Positions 23,581-36,147 are shown, counted from the first letter of the stretch. The stretch: DNA of 64,000 nucleotides from Saururus chinensis (GCA_035235625.1 CP141143.1:24597092-24661091); one strand, 5' to 3'. Translations and numbers: made by a program. The notes: generated from the sequence alone by a model not told the origin.

Positions 23581-23912
23581 GGAAAGAAAAAATTATCCCT
23601 TGTGTTCTCTAGGAAATCTTCTATCAGAGGAACCGTTGATCACAAGGAGAGGGCGTACACGCTAGAGCATATTAACACTAAGTAATTGTTAGTGCACATA
23701 TACTAGAGTATAGTCTAGGAAAGAAAAAATTATCCCTTGTGTTTTCTAGGAAATCTTCTATCAGGAGGAACCGTCGATCACAAGGAGAGGGCGTACACGC
23801 TAGAGCATATTAACACTAAGTAATTGTTAGTGCATGTATACTAGAGTATCCCTTGTGTTCTCTTGAAAATCTTCAATCAGGAGGAACCGTCGATCACAAG
23901 GAGAGGGCGTAG
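23581..23912. repeat. 137-bp tandem repeat, about 2.5 copies
   Basis: Unit 1 starts at 23581 and unit 2 at 23718, both with GGAAAGAAAAAATTATCCC. A partial third copy begins at about 23848 with TCCCTTGTGTTC. Each unit contains GGAACCGT(T/C)GATCACAAGG and GAGAGGGCGTA. The units are nearly identical, so the duplication is fairly recent. No reading frame runs through it. Confidence 0.88.
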
Positions 23913-24096
23913 TATTGCCTTGGGTCACGCCACCTTATTCTTTTTCTTGGGCGTGAATTTAGCCTGTGAGCGTTAGCTTCACGTGTGACATGATCTGAGG
24001 GCCCCATCCATAGTTGCATTTGTTTAAATGCAGGCCTAATGCCTTCACTCTGGCATGTATGCAAAACTTTCATTAAAAGCTAATGAAAATATTATA

Positions 24097-24197
24097 CTCC
24101 CTCTGTCCTGCTTTACTAGTTTTATTTTTCTTTTAAATAAATTTAATTAATTTATTTTTAAAAATTAAATTAGGTTATTAATATGGGATAGAAGGAG
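24097..24197. mobile_element. Stowaway-like MITE
   Basis: 101 bp from CTCCCTCTGTCC to GGGATAGAAGGAG, with TA on both sides and inverted AT-rich arms. Confidence 0.72.
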
Positions 24198-24482
24198 TAT
24201 ATATAAGATGTCTCAGTATATAGGGCATCTAAATTAAGACATGAGGATGCGCATTGGGCCTATCCTTGTAATTGTTAGACAAGCATAAGCACAATGCTTA
24301 GTAACATTAATGATGTTAATAATTCGACACAACTTTATGTTCAAAAAATCCTAATACCAGAACATGCAAAAAGTGGGCCTCATATGACAACAGGAGATGC
24401 ATTTTTCTCTTTCTAATCAAAATTTAGTCTAAGGTTTTGTTGGATATAAAGTGCCATAAAAAATTAGTATTTTAATATTAAT

Positions 24483-24745
24483 ACTTCTGTCATCTCATAT
24501 TAAGCGTCCTATTTAGTTTTTTAATATAAATTAATTTATTAATTTTTAAAAATATATATAGTTCATTTTGAAAGAGAGATGATTTTTCAAAGCTGAATCT
24601 GTCTAATAAAATCTTATACCTGAGTTTTGATTAAACTGAAAGAGAAAAGTAAAACCCTAATAAACACATGAAGTTCACTTTTTTCCTATTCAGTGGAGGG
24701 TCATAAACACCCATTTTAAAAACTAAATATGACACGGAGGATGTA
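24483..24745. mobile_element. Larger relative of the CTCCCTC MITE family
   Basis: Begins ACTTCTGTCATCTCATATTA and ends AATATGACACGGAGGATGTA, which are complementary ends of the same type enclosing about 260 bp. The boundaries are approximate. Confidence 0.4.
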
Positions 24746-27350
24746 TTATTCTAAGTACCCAAAGAGATGTAACACTCCTTTCCAAATCATATCACGTGTC
24801 AAAAATCAAAGTAAGCCTCGCCACTCATCCATTTGACATTCCTCCTACCACAATTGAGCAATGTTTGACATCAAAGTCAGTCCCAATAATCTAATCCACC
24901 ACACTTGATTCCAATCTTAACTACGTCAGAATCTGAATATTTTGATTCTTATGCTTTTGTATAGAAAAAAGTGGCCAAGAGGACCACTTCTTTTTCTTTT
25001 TGTGGAGGACAGCCGCAGAAAAGCTGGGCTTTGGGTGCCCCAGGAGGCCTAACAAGCGTCTCTGGACCTGGCCACATTATTGGGAACTGTTTTGTCTCTT
25101 TGTGGTAGGAGAATGATGTGATTACCGAATTAAAGCTGGTCTGCTTTCTCATAATCATCTACTTGTCGACCCTTCTTTTGAGAGGTTGATACGTTGCATC
25201 CCAGCCTTCAAATGATGAGTTCAAGGACAGCTAATGTTGCCACATACATCTCAAGAGAAGTCATTGTATGGGATACTGCAATGAGTGGGCTTTTGCTTGT
25301 ATGAGAGGTTGTGGGAGCTAGTGACTAAAGTGGCATGGCTGCATGGTTTTTGTAATATTGTTTCACTTAGTTTGACTTGAATATATGCCTTTATACTGAT
25401 ATGTAATAGTTTACTGAGTTTAATAAAGAGGGAAGTTGTTGATATTAATCAGAATCATAGGTATATTTTGGCTGTTCAAGTTCCATTTCAATCGGATCCA
25501 CCTACTAAGGATGCAATTAATGCAATGAACCCATATTGAAGGTCTGCTTCTGATGTAGAGATACCAATTGACCTATTTGAAGTCACTCTCGCAAACATTC
25601 TAGTGCATCCAATGGCAAACTTCCCCCCAACTTATGGTAGTTGGCATCCCCATGGATGTCAGCTAAGAAGGCCAACAAAGCCAATCAGGGAGAATAAATT
25701 CATTATGAAGTTTTCTCCTGCTCTCATGTCTTGATCTAGAGTTGTTAGATGTCTAATCATATCATATGTTTAAAATGTCAAAATAACAACCACTAAAAAG
25801 CAAAAATGAAGTTATCCATTATACATCAACTCAATGTTAGTTGATTAGTATGGAGAAAACTGCTTGAAAATAATAATGTCACCATTTTTTTTTTGTATAT
25901 TACTATCACAGTGTTACCAATAATGTCGCCAATATCACAGTTCATTTTTTGAATGTGGCTGCATATCTACAAAAGATGGTAAAAGAGGGAAAGAGAGGCC
26001 TAATAAGAAAGGATATGGCTATGTGTTATCTCTTACATTAGTATTTGACACAGGGACCTCATTCGACGGCAAGAGATACAACCAACGCAACACATGTTGG
26101 ATTGGCATATCTTAATTCCCCTTTAGTAGTATCTTAGACCAAAATGAAGCTCACTAAGCATACAAATTTACAGATGAATTGAAAGTAGTTTCAATGATAA
26201 TTGCTTGCAGATCTCGCTTAACCCCTCTAAAAGTCTCAATATTCACGCTAATGACTGTTGAATTTAACACACTTAGTAGGAATGCCTCTCAATTTTGTAA
26301 AGTCACCATGTATGAATCAGCACATCTCTTAGTTGGGTCTATGTGGAATCATAAAAATGTGGAGAAGCAATTATTTTGAAAGCTATGATGAGCCCTTTAA
26401 ATGTGTATTTGACAGCCATGGGAACTCCCAGCCCATATGGATTCATGTATGCAAGTCAACCCACTGAAAGTGATCAAGAAGAACATGGGGCAGCAACCTC
26501 CAGCAAGACAAGGAACGTTCCAAAATCAGTTTTCTGTTCCCAGATACTGATATTAGTAGAGGACAGTCCATGACGTATTTGGAACTGAGGAGGGAGATAA
26601 GGTGATAAGTGATCAGATAGCCTGCTTTAAAGGGGGTGAAGGAGCAAGTGCTGGCCCCCTCCCTTGTCCCCCCTGGCCCCCTCCATGTGATACCTGCCTC
26701 TCTTCCATGTGCTCCTTCTTCTTCTGCTCTCCCAACCTCGTCTCCTCCTTACCTCCTTAGATCCCGACAGCCGTTGGCCAGCCTTAACTAGCCCGCATTA
26801 CAACTTGAACAAGCATGCATGTACCTAATCACTTACCACCCCACAAGAGACCTCAATGTCACAATGATCCAAAGCTAGTCATAAAACTCACATTTGACCT
26901 TTATGTTGGCCTGAACTTCATGCTTCAGTCTCAGTTGTCGATAAGAGTATCAATCTCTCCCTCGTAAGCAAACCGTCTTTTTGGCTTGTGTCTCTTCTCC
27001 AATTGCATTCCTCATTTTAAATGTTGCTTAATGATTGCCGCAGGTCTTGTTAGAACCACACAGTTGTTATTTTTCGACTTTTTATAAGAAAATTGATAGA
27101 AATATATAGTTCCAGTTTTAGCATCATATATGAGTACAGTCTGGATTGTATTTTTAGCTCAACCTGTGTTCCAAAACAACGCTATTCATCCGATCAACTA
27201 AAACCGTATCAGTTAGCAACGCGATTATCATAACCACTAATTTTACAATTGCTTCTCAGCATTCCTTCACTTAAACACTAGTTTTCAAATTCCATCTTAT
27301 GGCACAGGATGAAGAATTTGTTGACTTATTAACCGCCTATATTGCCTTTT

Positions 27351-27508
27351 ACTCCCTCGGTCCCATGTTAATAGTTATATTTAAAAAAATATTAATTTTT
27401 ATTAAATGGTGAAACCCACTTCTAAGATAAGAGAAAATAAATTTATGATATACTTTTTTAGGTACTTAATTACTTATATTAAAAAAAATTGGGCTATTGA
27501 TATAGAAC
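27351..27508. mobile_element. Longer CTCCCTC-family MITE
   Basis: Begins ACTCCCTCGGTCCCATGTTA and ends near GGGCTATTGATATAGAAC, with AT-rich inverted arms. The right end is degraded. Confidence 0.4.
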
Positions 27509-27681
27509 AATTTTTTTTTTGCCAAATGAAGCTTGAAAGGAATATAATCTAGGACTTGGTGATTCTTCATAATAGTGGTGTTCGACGGCTTTAGATATGC
27601 AACAGGTCTTCACCCGGACACTATTAAGGTCAAAGAGTACACACCATGCATTGAATCAACGAAAACAACTCAGCCCATCCA

Positions 27682-27824
27682 ATGGATCTACCCGACAAAC
27701 CCTCTTAACTAAACTTTAGTTGCACAAAATGTAGACCCAATTAAGCTTTGTGTGAGCTCACATAATCTCTTCGACTAAACCCTATTACCCTAGTTAAGAA
27801 GATTTGTTGGGTAGATTCATTAGG
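27682..27824. mobile_element. Foldback MITE with about 28-bp terminal inverted repeats
   Basis: The left end GGATCTACCCGACAAACC is the imperfect reverse complement of the right end TTGTTGGGTAGATTC. The match continues inward (CTCTTAACTA / TAGTTAAGAA). About 143 bp and non-coding. Probably the same family as 22683-22830. Confidence 0.6.
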
Positions 27825-28529
27825 CATATATTAGTATGCTTTTTACTCCTTCTAACGTAAAGGTATGAACCCCACTCATCAATGGTATAAAAATAATAAA
27901 GTGGAATTTTAAGGTATGATATATCACGTCATTCAAGCATTTTTTTTTGGAAAAATAATAGTTTTTATTACATGGTAAAACTCACATCTAAAAGAAAAGA
28001 AAATAAAATTATGATTTTTTTAAATACTAATCATTTAAATTGAACAAAATAAAACTATTAATATAAAATAATTTTTTTTGCCAAATAAAGCTAATAACTA
28101 ACAAATACGAGAACTTTCAAATTTATGCAAGTCTTCTGTGCCTTTGGTATCACACAACTAGACTAATAACCCTGCTCGATTTTCAGGGAACAAAATTCTC
28201 TTAAAAAAGTGATGACAAGAGGGTATTGCTCATTTTGAAGCGAATAGACGTTCAAGGAAATGGCCAACATTTGGCAGATCATTCGCTGGTACATCTCAAC
28301 GCACTGGCAAATGCAACACCCAATTATAGGTATACATGGCCAGAACAGTGGCACAAGGTCGGCTTTTTTTACTAGAAACGAAGAAATGGATTATGAAGGT
28401 AAAAAATGTGGTACACCACCAGTGGTAACAAAGCAGGGGTAAGAGCCCTTTTTCTTAACCAAAAACGACAGAATAGCAGAAATGTAACGTAACAAATATC
28501 AGAAACTTTCTCAGCATATTTTTCCTTAA

Positions 28530-31500
28530 TCAAACTTTGCTCTCCCTGTCTAATTCTGAGCAGGCTCTGATCACAGCAGGTGAAGATTCAAATCGGGTCA
28601 CAGTAGTGAGAAATGACATGTCTGGTGACCCCACCAATGGAGCGTCCGCATCTGTTTTACCTTGGCTGTTCTTGCTCACTCTTTGTAACAGACGATTAAG
28701 GGAATCAGCTACATCAGATATTGATGGCCTGAATGTTGGTTCCGGCTGTTTCACCAGAAAGAGCTCATTAGTATAAATGAGAGCAAGATTTTCAAAGCAG
28801 TTGGGCACACCCAAAAGGGAAGGCACAACTTGCCTGTATGCAGTTTATAATAATCTCAGCCAGCTGAGGCAGATTGTGAGAGGTGTAGCTCTCTTTGATG
28901 TTTGGATCCACAAAGTCATCCAGTGACTTTGTAAACCTGAGATATGGTAAAAGCCATTTTACAAGAGACTTCTCTTCTTTTATTCTTGACCTGTTCATAT
29001 GCAAGAAAGCAAAATTAAAGAATCATAAAAAATTCATAACATTTTAATACAAGGATTGCTCAGAGCAGAAAAAATCAAATTGCACCTGTCAAATGGTTTC
29101 TTTGCTGTCAGAAGTTCCAGAAATAGGACACCAAATTCATAGACATCACTGCTGGTCTTGTCGATCCCTGGTTTCCCATGCTCAGGAGCAGTGTAACCAG
29201 TACACCCAACTGGCAATTCAGAAGACTGTGGAAGGCACTCAATGAAAATAAAATATAAACAGTCAGGTATATGAACAGACTAACAGACTACGTCAGAGTT
29301 TCACGGTCTATCTGATACTGCTCAATCACCTGCGCTTTAACCTTTGTCAATGGCATAATAGCAGAAACTCCACAGTCACATAGACGTGGCATAAATTCTT
29401 CATCAAGTATGATGTTACCAGCCTTTATGCTTCCATAGGGAATAGGAGGGGTGCATGTCCAGTGCAAGTACCTGAAGGTTGTCGTATATATTAAACATGT
29501 AAATGCTCAGCACTAACAGAAAAAAAATATAAAAGTTATAGCAACTAACTACTTACTCTAATGCCCGCGCTATGCTGAGGCCAATTTTCAAGCGATCAGT
29601 CAAAGAGAGAGGAGGCTGACCAATGCCATTAGGATTATAAAGTGAATCTTCAAGAGTATAGTGTCCTGCATACTCGTATATCATACAGTAGTGCCCATGT
29701 TCCATACAGTAGCCTAGCAGGCTGGCAATGTTTGGGTGCCTCAAATGTGATACAGTATAGATTACTTCCAAAAATTGGTCCTCCTCATGGAGACATAGCT
29801 CCATCATATTTATTTTCTTCACAGCCGCAGTCTGTTGATAAGATAATGCTACAGTTACAAAGCCTAGGGATGAATACAACGTTTCATAAATTGGCAAATG
29901 TTTATCATTTACATCTCACCTGACCATCAGGAAAATGTCCTTTATAGACAGAACCAACAGTGCCTTCTCCTAAAAAATTCTCTTCACAGAAGTTACCCGT
30001 GTAAACTTGCAAGTCTGAAATAGAGTAACGAATTGACTTCATCAAGGCTGTGGTAGCTCTCACTGAAAAATTACTTCCTATAGCCAACTTGCCAGCCATG
30101 TTCTTACGAATGGATGGAATGGGCTTCATAAGGGACAAAGAGAGAGAACTAGTGGAAGATTGTTCCACACTGTTCCGTGCTGTAAAAAAGGGAAAATAAT
30201 GTTGTAAGGGACAATGACACACAAAAACCATGATTCAAGTTGAAAGAGTAAAATCAGAACCTGGGGATGTAGTAACAGGAAGCTTTTGAATGGAAGAATC
30301 GTAATTGTCCGTCTCGTTCTTTTTATACCATAGCTTCCGGGTTAACTGGAGTGAGGCAATCACTGCCATGCAAATGGCGATCAAAGTAGCTGCAGCTACT
30401 GCAAAGGCTATCATACCGGGACCCATAGTTCTCCGATTGCTAGAACCTAAATCAGAAGAAGGATAAATTGTGACAGCACTTGACTTGGTCTCAGCGTCAC
30501 GGTGGCTACTTTCATTATGCGTTGAGGTTGTATTATGAGGACGAAGAGATCCAAGCTCAAACATGTTCCCTTCAATACTGACAAGGAAACAGCATTTACA
30601 AAACGTTCAGAAGTTTGCATGAAGCAGCAATGACAACAATGTAATCAAACAGAAGTGGATATCCACTCACCTGAGGTTTGTTATATTGTCAAACTCTGAA
30701 GGAAGGGCTCCACTGAAATAGTTGTTCTGGATGTTCCTGAGAAACACGAGTTAAATTAAGAATCTGAACATTTAAAAAAGAGTGCAGACTGATGGTAATT
30801 TTATGAGTACATACAGATCAGTTAAAGGAAGATTTGCAAGAAATGCAACTGATCCAGCAAATTGATTGTTTTGTAAGAAGCTGCATAAGTAAAGACAAAA
30901 ACGTTAGACATACCAGGGCAATTTAGAATGCAACACTATTTTCAAGAGACATAATTATGTACATACAGCTCACGAAGATTTGTCAAACTACTAAATGAGC
31001 TGGGAAGGTCTCCAGTGAAGCTGTTGTATGAGATATCCCTGAGATCGACAGACCAAACTCTAATTACTGGGAAGGCCTCCAGTAAATACATGCAAAAATT
31101 GTCTCACCAAAAAGTTATACTAACAATGACTCAAATCAAGCATATAGTGTGCTTATGAATTGGTCTTTTTGTTTGGGTAAAGTTAAGAATCAAAGATGAA
31201 CGGTTAACTCAAACTACAGGAAACAAGTAAGGAATGGAAAATTTTACAGGGATATCAGCTCTGTGAGGTCAGTGAAAATATTTCCAATGGGACCCGACAA
31301 GGAGTTGTGGCTGAGATTCCTGAAGTCATAGAAATAGTAAATTCAATCAAATTCTCTTGTAATCATTTTCTGATCCTTCAAAATTCACAATTGCAAGTTA
31401 CTCACATGTAATTCAGATATTTAAGGGATTCCATGGAAAAAGGAATGTTTTGATTGAGTTGGTTGAATGCCAAGTTACTGCAAGCATAATCAAGCAATAT

Positions 31501-32243
31501 AAGCATGACCGGATGTAAAAACTACTGGGTATGCATTAAGTGGAACAAAAAAAGAAGAAAACGAAATTAAGCTATTTCATCTTACAGAATGGTAATATTC
31601 TGTGGAAGATTAGAAGGAATTGCACCACCTATGCTGTTGTTGCTTAGATCCCTTTGTATATAATTTAAACAAAAACAATATTAAGTTTCAAATAGCAAAG
31701 AAGTTCAGGGCAGAAATTAGCTTCTTTCATTAAAGGAAGAAATTACATACAGTTCTTTTAAAGAGCTAAGGCTGGATAGTTGTGTGCCCAATGTTCCAGT
31801 AAGACCAAGGTTTTGAATTTTTCTATAAGAAAAGTAGACGTACAGGATCGATAATTAAGAACGACATAGAAGTGGATAGAGATATAGGCAAAAGGAAGAA
31901 CTTGATGCCTTACATTGATATAACAGAAGTGACTGAACATGACACTCCCATCCAGCCTTCCCCACAGGGATCTTCACCATTTGTACTCCAGCCCTTTAAC
32001 TCAGTTGGAGAGTTCAGGGAATTATACAAATCATTCAGAGCAATAACTGCCAGGGAACAAGAAAAATATTATTTAAAATGCATCATAACCAGAGACGAAT
32101 GTGATTATATTGTACAAATCAATTCTTTGGCATATGAATCCTTTACCATCAAGTTGATCAGTAGCAGCTGATCCAGGCAAAAGCAGTGATGCATAAGAGA
32201 AAAATGCTACAAGGTACAGCCAGTGGAACTGTCGTGGGGCCAT
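28530..32243 (-). CDS. STRUBBELIG-receptor-family LRR receptor kinase, 740 aa, 16 exons
   Basis: Minus-strand exons are 32243-32147, 32046-31914, 31822-31751, 31651-31586, 31477-31406, 31319-31248, 31038-30967, 30880-30815, 30736-30671, 30577-30261, 30179-29920, 29831-29557, 29471-29330, 29225-29086, 28990-28834 and 28745-28530. They total 2223 nt. Domains in order: signal peptide (residues 1-25); N-terminal LRR cap with a Cys pair; about seven LRRs (residues 77-238), one per 66- or 72-bp exon; Ser/Thr-rich stalk; membrane segment at about 292-316; kinase-like domain at about 400-675. The glycine loop (LGEGTVGSVYKG) and Lys (AAVKKI) are present. The catalytic loop reads YGSIKAGNIIL in place of HRDLKxxN, and DFG is DCG, so it is a predicted pseudokinase, as is usual in the STRUBBELIG family of plasma-membrane receptors in tissue patterning. 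The second-last intron starts with GC. An acceptor (CTCCCTCAG) just before the ATG suggests a 5' UTR intron. Confidence 0.93.
28746..28833 (-). other. GC-AG intron of the STRUBBELIG-type gene
   Basis: The upstream exon ends ATACAG and the intron begins GCAAGT, the consensus of the minor GC-AG class. It ends AACAG before the exon that opens with Pro-Glu-Pro. The reading frame and family alignment (IQ then PEPTFRPSI) require this junction. No GT donor nearby keeps the frame. Confidence 0.82.
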
Positions 32244-32246
32244 TTT

Positions 32247-33350
32247 CTGAGGGAGTAAAAATTAAAAAAAGATGTTTATTAGAAAAATAATAAAGAAGCT
32301 AACAAGGAAAGGAAGTATAAAACATAGAAGAAACGACAGATATGAAAGAGAAACAGGACATGCATAAAAATAAAGTCTGAAGGAGTTTACTTACAAATGC
32401 TATAAAAGTCGAAATTGCAAATAACAATGCACAAGTAGCAAAATTCTTAGAGCGTCAAACTAGAAAAATAGAAACTGTATCAACAGCAGCACTTCATTAA
32501 TCTTTTCCAGTAGCATATCAAAAACAAAATCCAGTAACGTCTAAAATTATAGAAAAGCACGCATCATTACGTAAAAACCATCTACCATTAAGCCGTATTA
32601 TTTCAGCCTACTTCGACGCATCTATAATACGAAATTTGAATTGAACTCCGGATACGCATCAAAATGGACCACCAATTCTGAAATAACGATTTTTCACGCC
32701 AAAAAAGTAACAAACTTGACAAGAAAGAATCGAAAAAATACAAGTGGAAAAGGAAAGAACATTTTTCATGCGAGAAGGGTACAATCTCCATGGTTAAATT
32801 TTACAAGAAGCAAGAAGGAGAGCGTCAAGTGCATACAACAAAGCAATTCATCGAAGAACATAACAAGAAAAGTGTCTGGGTAATCACCGGGAAAGTGCTG
32901 ATGGCTCCTTCCCCCTCCACAGAGACCGGGACCGAAGGAGCGGTGTGTTGCAGAAACGGGAGAGAATAGCACTTTCAACTTCCCCGCGAGATTCGAACAA
33001 ACGTACAAAAGAAAGAATACGATGAAGCAATCCGAAAAAGCAATTTCGCACTAAAACACATCAAAGAAAAGAACAACAAGAAAGATAAGAAGAATACGAG
33101 GGACTAAGAGCGAGAACTTGGCGAGGAGGTGAAGATGGCAGGGGAAAGAGATGCAGTCTCAAATGGGTATCTCTTTGCTTCGGACGAAAAGGCAGAGAAA
33201 TGGGTGTTCTTTCTTTCTTGCTTCTGCGGCAATCGAGAAAGGGAGAGTGCGGAAAGAGAGAGAGCGAAGGCCCAGATATAAGAACTGAAGTCGGGGTTCG
33301 GATGACTGACCGGACTCCAGTTGGCCCCCACCCAGACGGGCATTCTCGTT
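32247..33350 (-). promoter_or_regulatory. 5' UTR intron, leader and promoter region of the receptor kinase gene
   Basis: A splice acceptor just before the start codon implies a leader intron of up to about 0.9 kb. A CT-rich leader-like stretch (CTCTCTCTCTTTCC on the minus strand) lies at about 33230-33265. A TATA-like sequence (CTTATATCT) lies at about 33276-33284. The donor of the leader intron was not pinned down. Confidence 0.45.
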
Positions 33351-33392
33351 GCAAAATTTCGGCTTTTTCATTTCCTTCGGCAAATTACCCGT

Positions 33393-33870
33393 TAATTTAT
33401 AATGTGATTGTGGCCTCTGCCCGCTACGGATGTGCCCGACCCTGAAATCAGAAACATTTCGTCTTCGTCGCCCGATTTTATCTGCCGCTTCCCCACTCGG
33501 AGTTAGGAAACATCGTCGTCTTCATGATATCTCCTCCTCCAGTTCTCCTACCCGAGACGTCTCGCTCCCCTCTCCTTCTGGCAACTCCAGCAGCTGCTTC
33601 ACTCCAGTCAGCCCTCCTCTTCGCTCGAAACCCGCCCGCGAGAGGGAATTCGGGTGGCGCCAGCGCTGGCAAGGGGGGAGGAGCCCCGCTGCCCCGGCCT
33701 TGGTGGGCGGCTGGTGGAACATGTTGAGGCGCTGGTCGAGGTGCCGGCTGCGACCGCTTCCGGTGGCTGACGACACAATTCCATTGGGTTTGGTCGCTAC
33801 TCATAGTCATAGTCTCCAGTGTGCAAAGAAAGGAGAGAAAAGGAAGCATTTTGGCGCCAAAATGTAATGT
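33393..33870 (+). other. GC-rich island with open frames, possible first exon or gene remnant
   Basis: Directly upstream of and divergent from the receptor kinase gene. A TATA-like TTTATAATG lies near 33395. A frame at 33524-33727 encodes a Pro/Ala/Ser-rich start (MISPPPVLLPETSRSPLLLA) that would suit a transit peptide. Another frame, 33430-33867, overlaps it, and minus-strand frames are also open because the DNA is GC-rich. No domain is recognised and no clear splice donor continues the frame. It may be shared promoter DNA, a broken gene, or the first exon of an unknown gene. Confidence 0.25.
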
Positions 33871-34302
33871 GGCTTGAATAAAAGCATTTTTCCATTTTTT
33901 ATGCTCCATGTGATCCTAAGGAAGGTATGGAAGCCATCGTTAACGCACACTTAATCTTTGTTAAGTGTTAAATAAATATCAATGTGTGTTAGTATGTACG
34001 CCATTTATTTATACGCTAAGCTTATTTTTAATAAAAATAGCAAAAATTACTTAAAAAATAATTAACTAAATTATACCATAGAAATAGTTAACATGTATTT
34101 GGTTGTATATTAGCGCTTGTTGGCATGTATTTGAGTATTGTATATTGTTAGATTGAGATATGACGATATTTGTATATTATACAATACGGATTCCATCCAC
34201 TTGTTATGTATGGTAAAAATTTCATAGCTTAAAAGTGTGGTGCACATGTGGCACATATAAGTATGATCCTTATATATTATATTATGAATTTAATTTAATT
34301 AT

Positions 34303-34470
34303 ACTTCTTTCATCTCAAATTAATATCAATAATTTTATCTAAAATAATAATAATTTTCATGGAATGATCAGATTCATACTCAATCTCTTAAATTGAGTCA
34401 AATGAAATTATTAATATAAGAAAAGTTTTTTTTTCAAAATGGAGTTATTAATATGATAAGAGGAAATACT
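34303..34470. mobile_element. CTCCCTC-family MITE, degraded
   Basis: Begins ACTTCTTTCATCTCAAATTA and ends near TATTAATATGATAAGAGG, with AT-rich inverted arms and ATTAATA words near both ends. Confidence 0.4.
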
Positions 34471-35126
34471 ATAGCAACTAGAAGCTGATATTTCTACACT
34501 AAAAACTTACTTCAATCTTTAATAAGAGATTTACTTTTCTCAGTCTAATTAAAAGATAGAGTACAATTTTAATATAAAAAATAAAATAGGAATAAGATAG
34601 AAATCTTAAATTTTTTATTCCAAATGAGCTACTACAATAGCTTCTAAAGATGCATTAGGCATCTTTTCAAAAATAAAATTTAGCATTAGAATATGTTCCT
34701 CCGTTAATGAACAATTAATTCCTACTCTGTTTATTTAATGTAGCATTCAACATTAAATGCAGATGGAAGAACATTACCTTTAGTTTCTTTTACTCTTAAG
34801 ACATTAATTAATAGATAACATCACGAATTTTTTCTAAAAATTAGAGCTCAAGAAAGTGATAATACCATTGCTGCCTATTTTCTGTTTTGAAACCGGGCGA
34901 AGGTAGCTCAAGCTCAAAGATCAAGTTGTGTTTGGGCCTAGTCAATCCAGCACAAGTTTATTAAGTTTTTTTCATTTTTATATTATTCAATAATAGAGCA
35001 TATTATAATTTTTGAAATGTTGTACTATATTTGTATAAGGATTGCACTTAAAGATATTTTTCAGCAATAAATATTTATCAAATAAATAAGCCGCATAACA
35101 TGTACCAATAGACCATTTTATTTTAT

Positions 35127-35261
<135 letters not shown>

Positions 35262-35908
35262 TGTTACCAATATGATGAAGCCAATAGCTTTTGAAGATAT
35301 ATTAGTCATCTTTTAGGAAGCATTTTTTATGCTCCTTACTGACAATGTGCCTAACATAAGTAGCAGTTGATATTTTAAATCGACGGAGCACATGCTAGTG
35401 CATATTAGCGTCAGTCATGTGGACTACAAATCTCATAGATGAAGGGCTCTCATGTATTCCTTACACTAGGTGCATTACTAGTGGGGAGCATAGAAAATGC
35501 TTCTATTTTTTGAGCTTTTTTTTTCTTGTAGAATTAGTTTCATACTTAATTAACTATTATTTTTGTACTCTACTAGCCTAGTATTGAAAATTATTTGAAG
35601 ATGCAACAACATTATCCTTAATTAATTTATAAGTAAGTCATCAATTGATCAATAACATCACACAATGGTTATAAAAAAATAATGCTCAAGAAAGTAAAAG
35701 TATTTATTTGCATATAAAATAATTCATCAAATTGAGGTACAAAAAACACTTTTTTCATGAAAACAAAAAAAACAATAATTGGATTTGCTTTATTATTGTA
35801 GATCATGTGTCTCATCAAGTAAATGTTCCCTAAAATTTCTTGATACCAAAGATATCCTTGACTTGAGGCAATATCAATGTAATAATTCACTTTAGCTACA
35901 ACATTTTT

Positions 35909-36147
35909 TTATAACAAAGAGCGTCAAAGTCTGTAGGAGCCAACTAGACTGGGCAGGGCAACCACCTTCTTAGAGCACCATATCCTGGCTCCAATCCCCT
36001 CTAGTACACAGGGCCCACCCATCATAAACATCGACTAAATCGGTATGTGATTCCATGTGGGTGGCCAACAAAATGGAAGTTCTAACTTAGGACCTCCACT
36101 TCAAGAAGCGTGTCTTGGTCATCACACCAATGCCCCGTTAGTTGACA
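35909..36147 (-). mobile_element. tRNA-derived SINE-like element
   Basis: On the minus strand the 5' head has tRNA-promoter-like sequence (GCATTGGTGTGATGACC, then GGAGGTCCTAAGTTAGAACT as a decayed B box). The 3' end runs into TTGTTATAAAAAAA. A 13-bp direct repeat, CTACAACATTTTT, flanks it at 35896-35908 and 36148-36160, which is the expected target-site duplication from LINE-type priming. It is 239 bp, a usual plant SINE length. The family name is not known to me. Confidence 0.72.

Larger units (their letters stand above)
19330..28529. other. Gene-poor intergenic region, 9.2 kb
   Basis: No complete gene is supported here. It contains several MITEs (listed separately), a 44-bp near-direct repeat (units start ACGGCAGCATGAGC at about 19879 and 19923), and a 137-bp tandem repeat. 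A GC-richer patch at 21050-21400 has several short overlapping frames but no recognised protein. Minus-strand frames at 23170-23422 (cysteine-containing) and 24949-25158 are open but unrecognised. At 25440-26570 there are scattered short frames without clear similarity. Confidence 0.5.

Noticed and set aside
23581-23912. Tandem repeat considered as a CRISPR-like array
   Set aside because: Units are directly adjacent copies of 137 bp without unique spacers, and this is a plant genome.
25440-26573. Scattered short frames considered as a decayed gene
   Set aside because: Frames are short, unordered and without recognised motifs. No splice pattern could be built.
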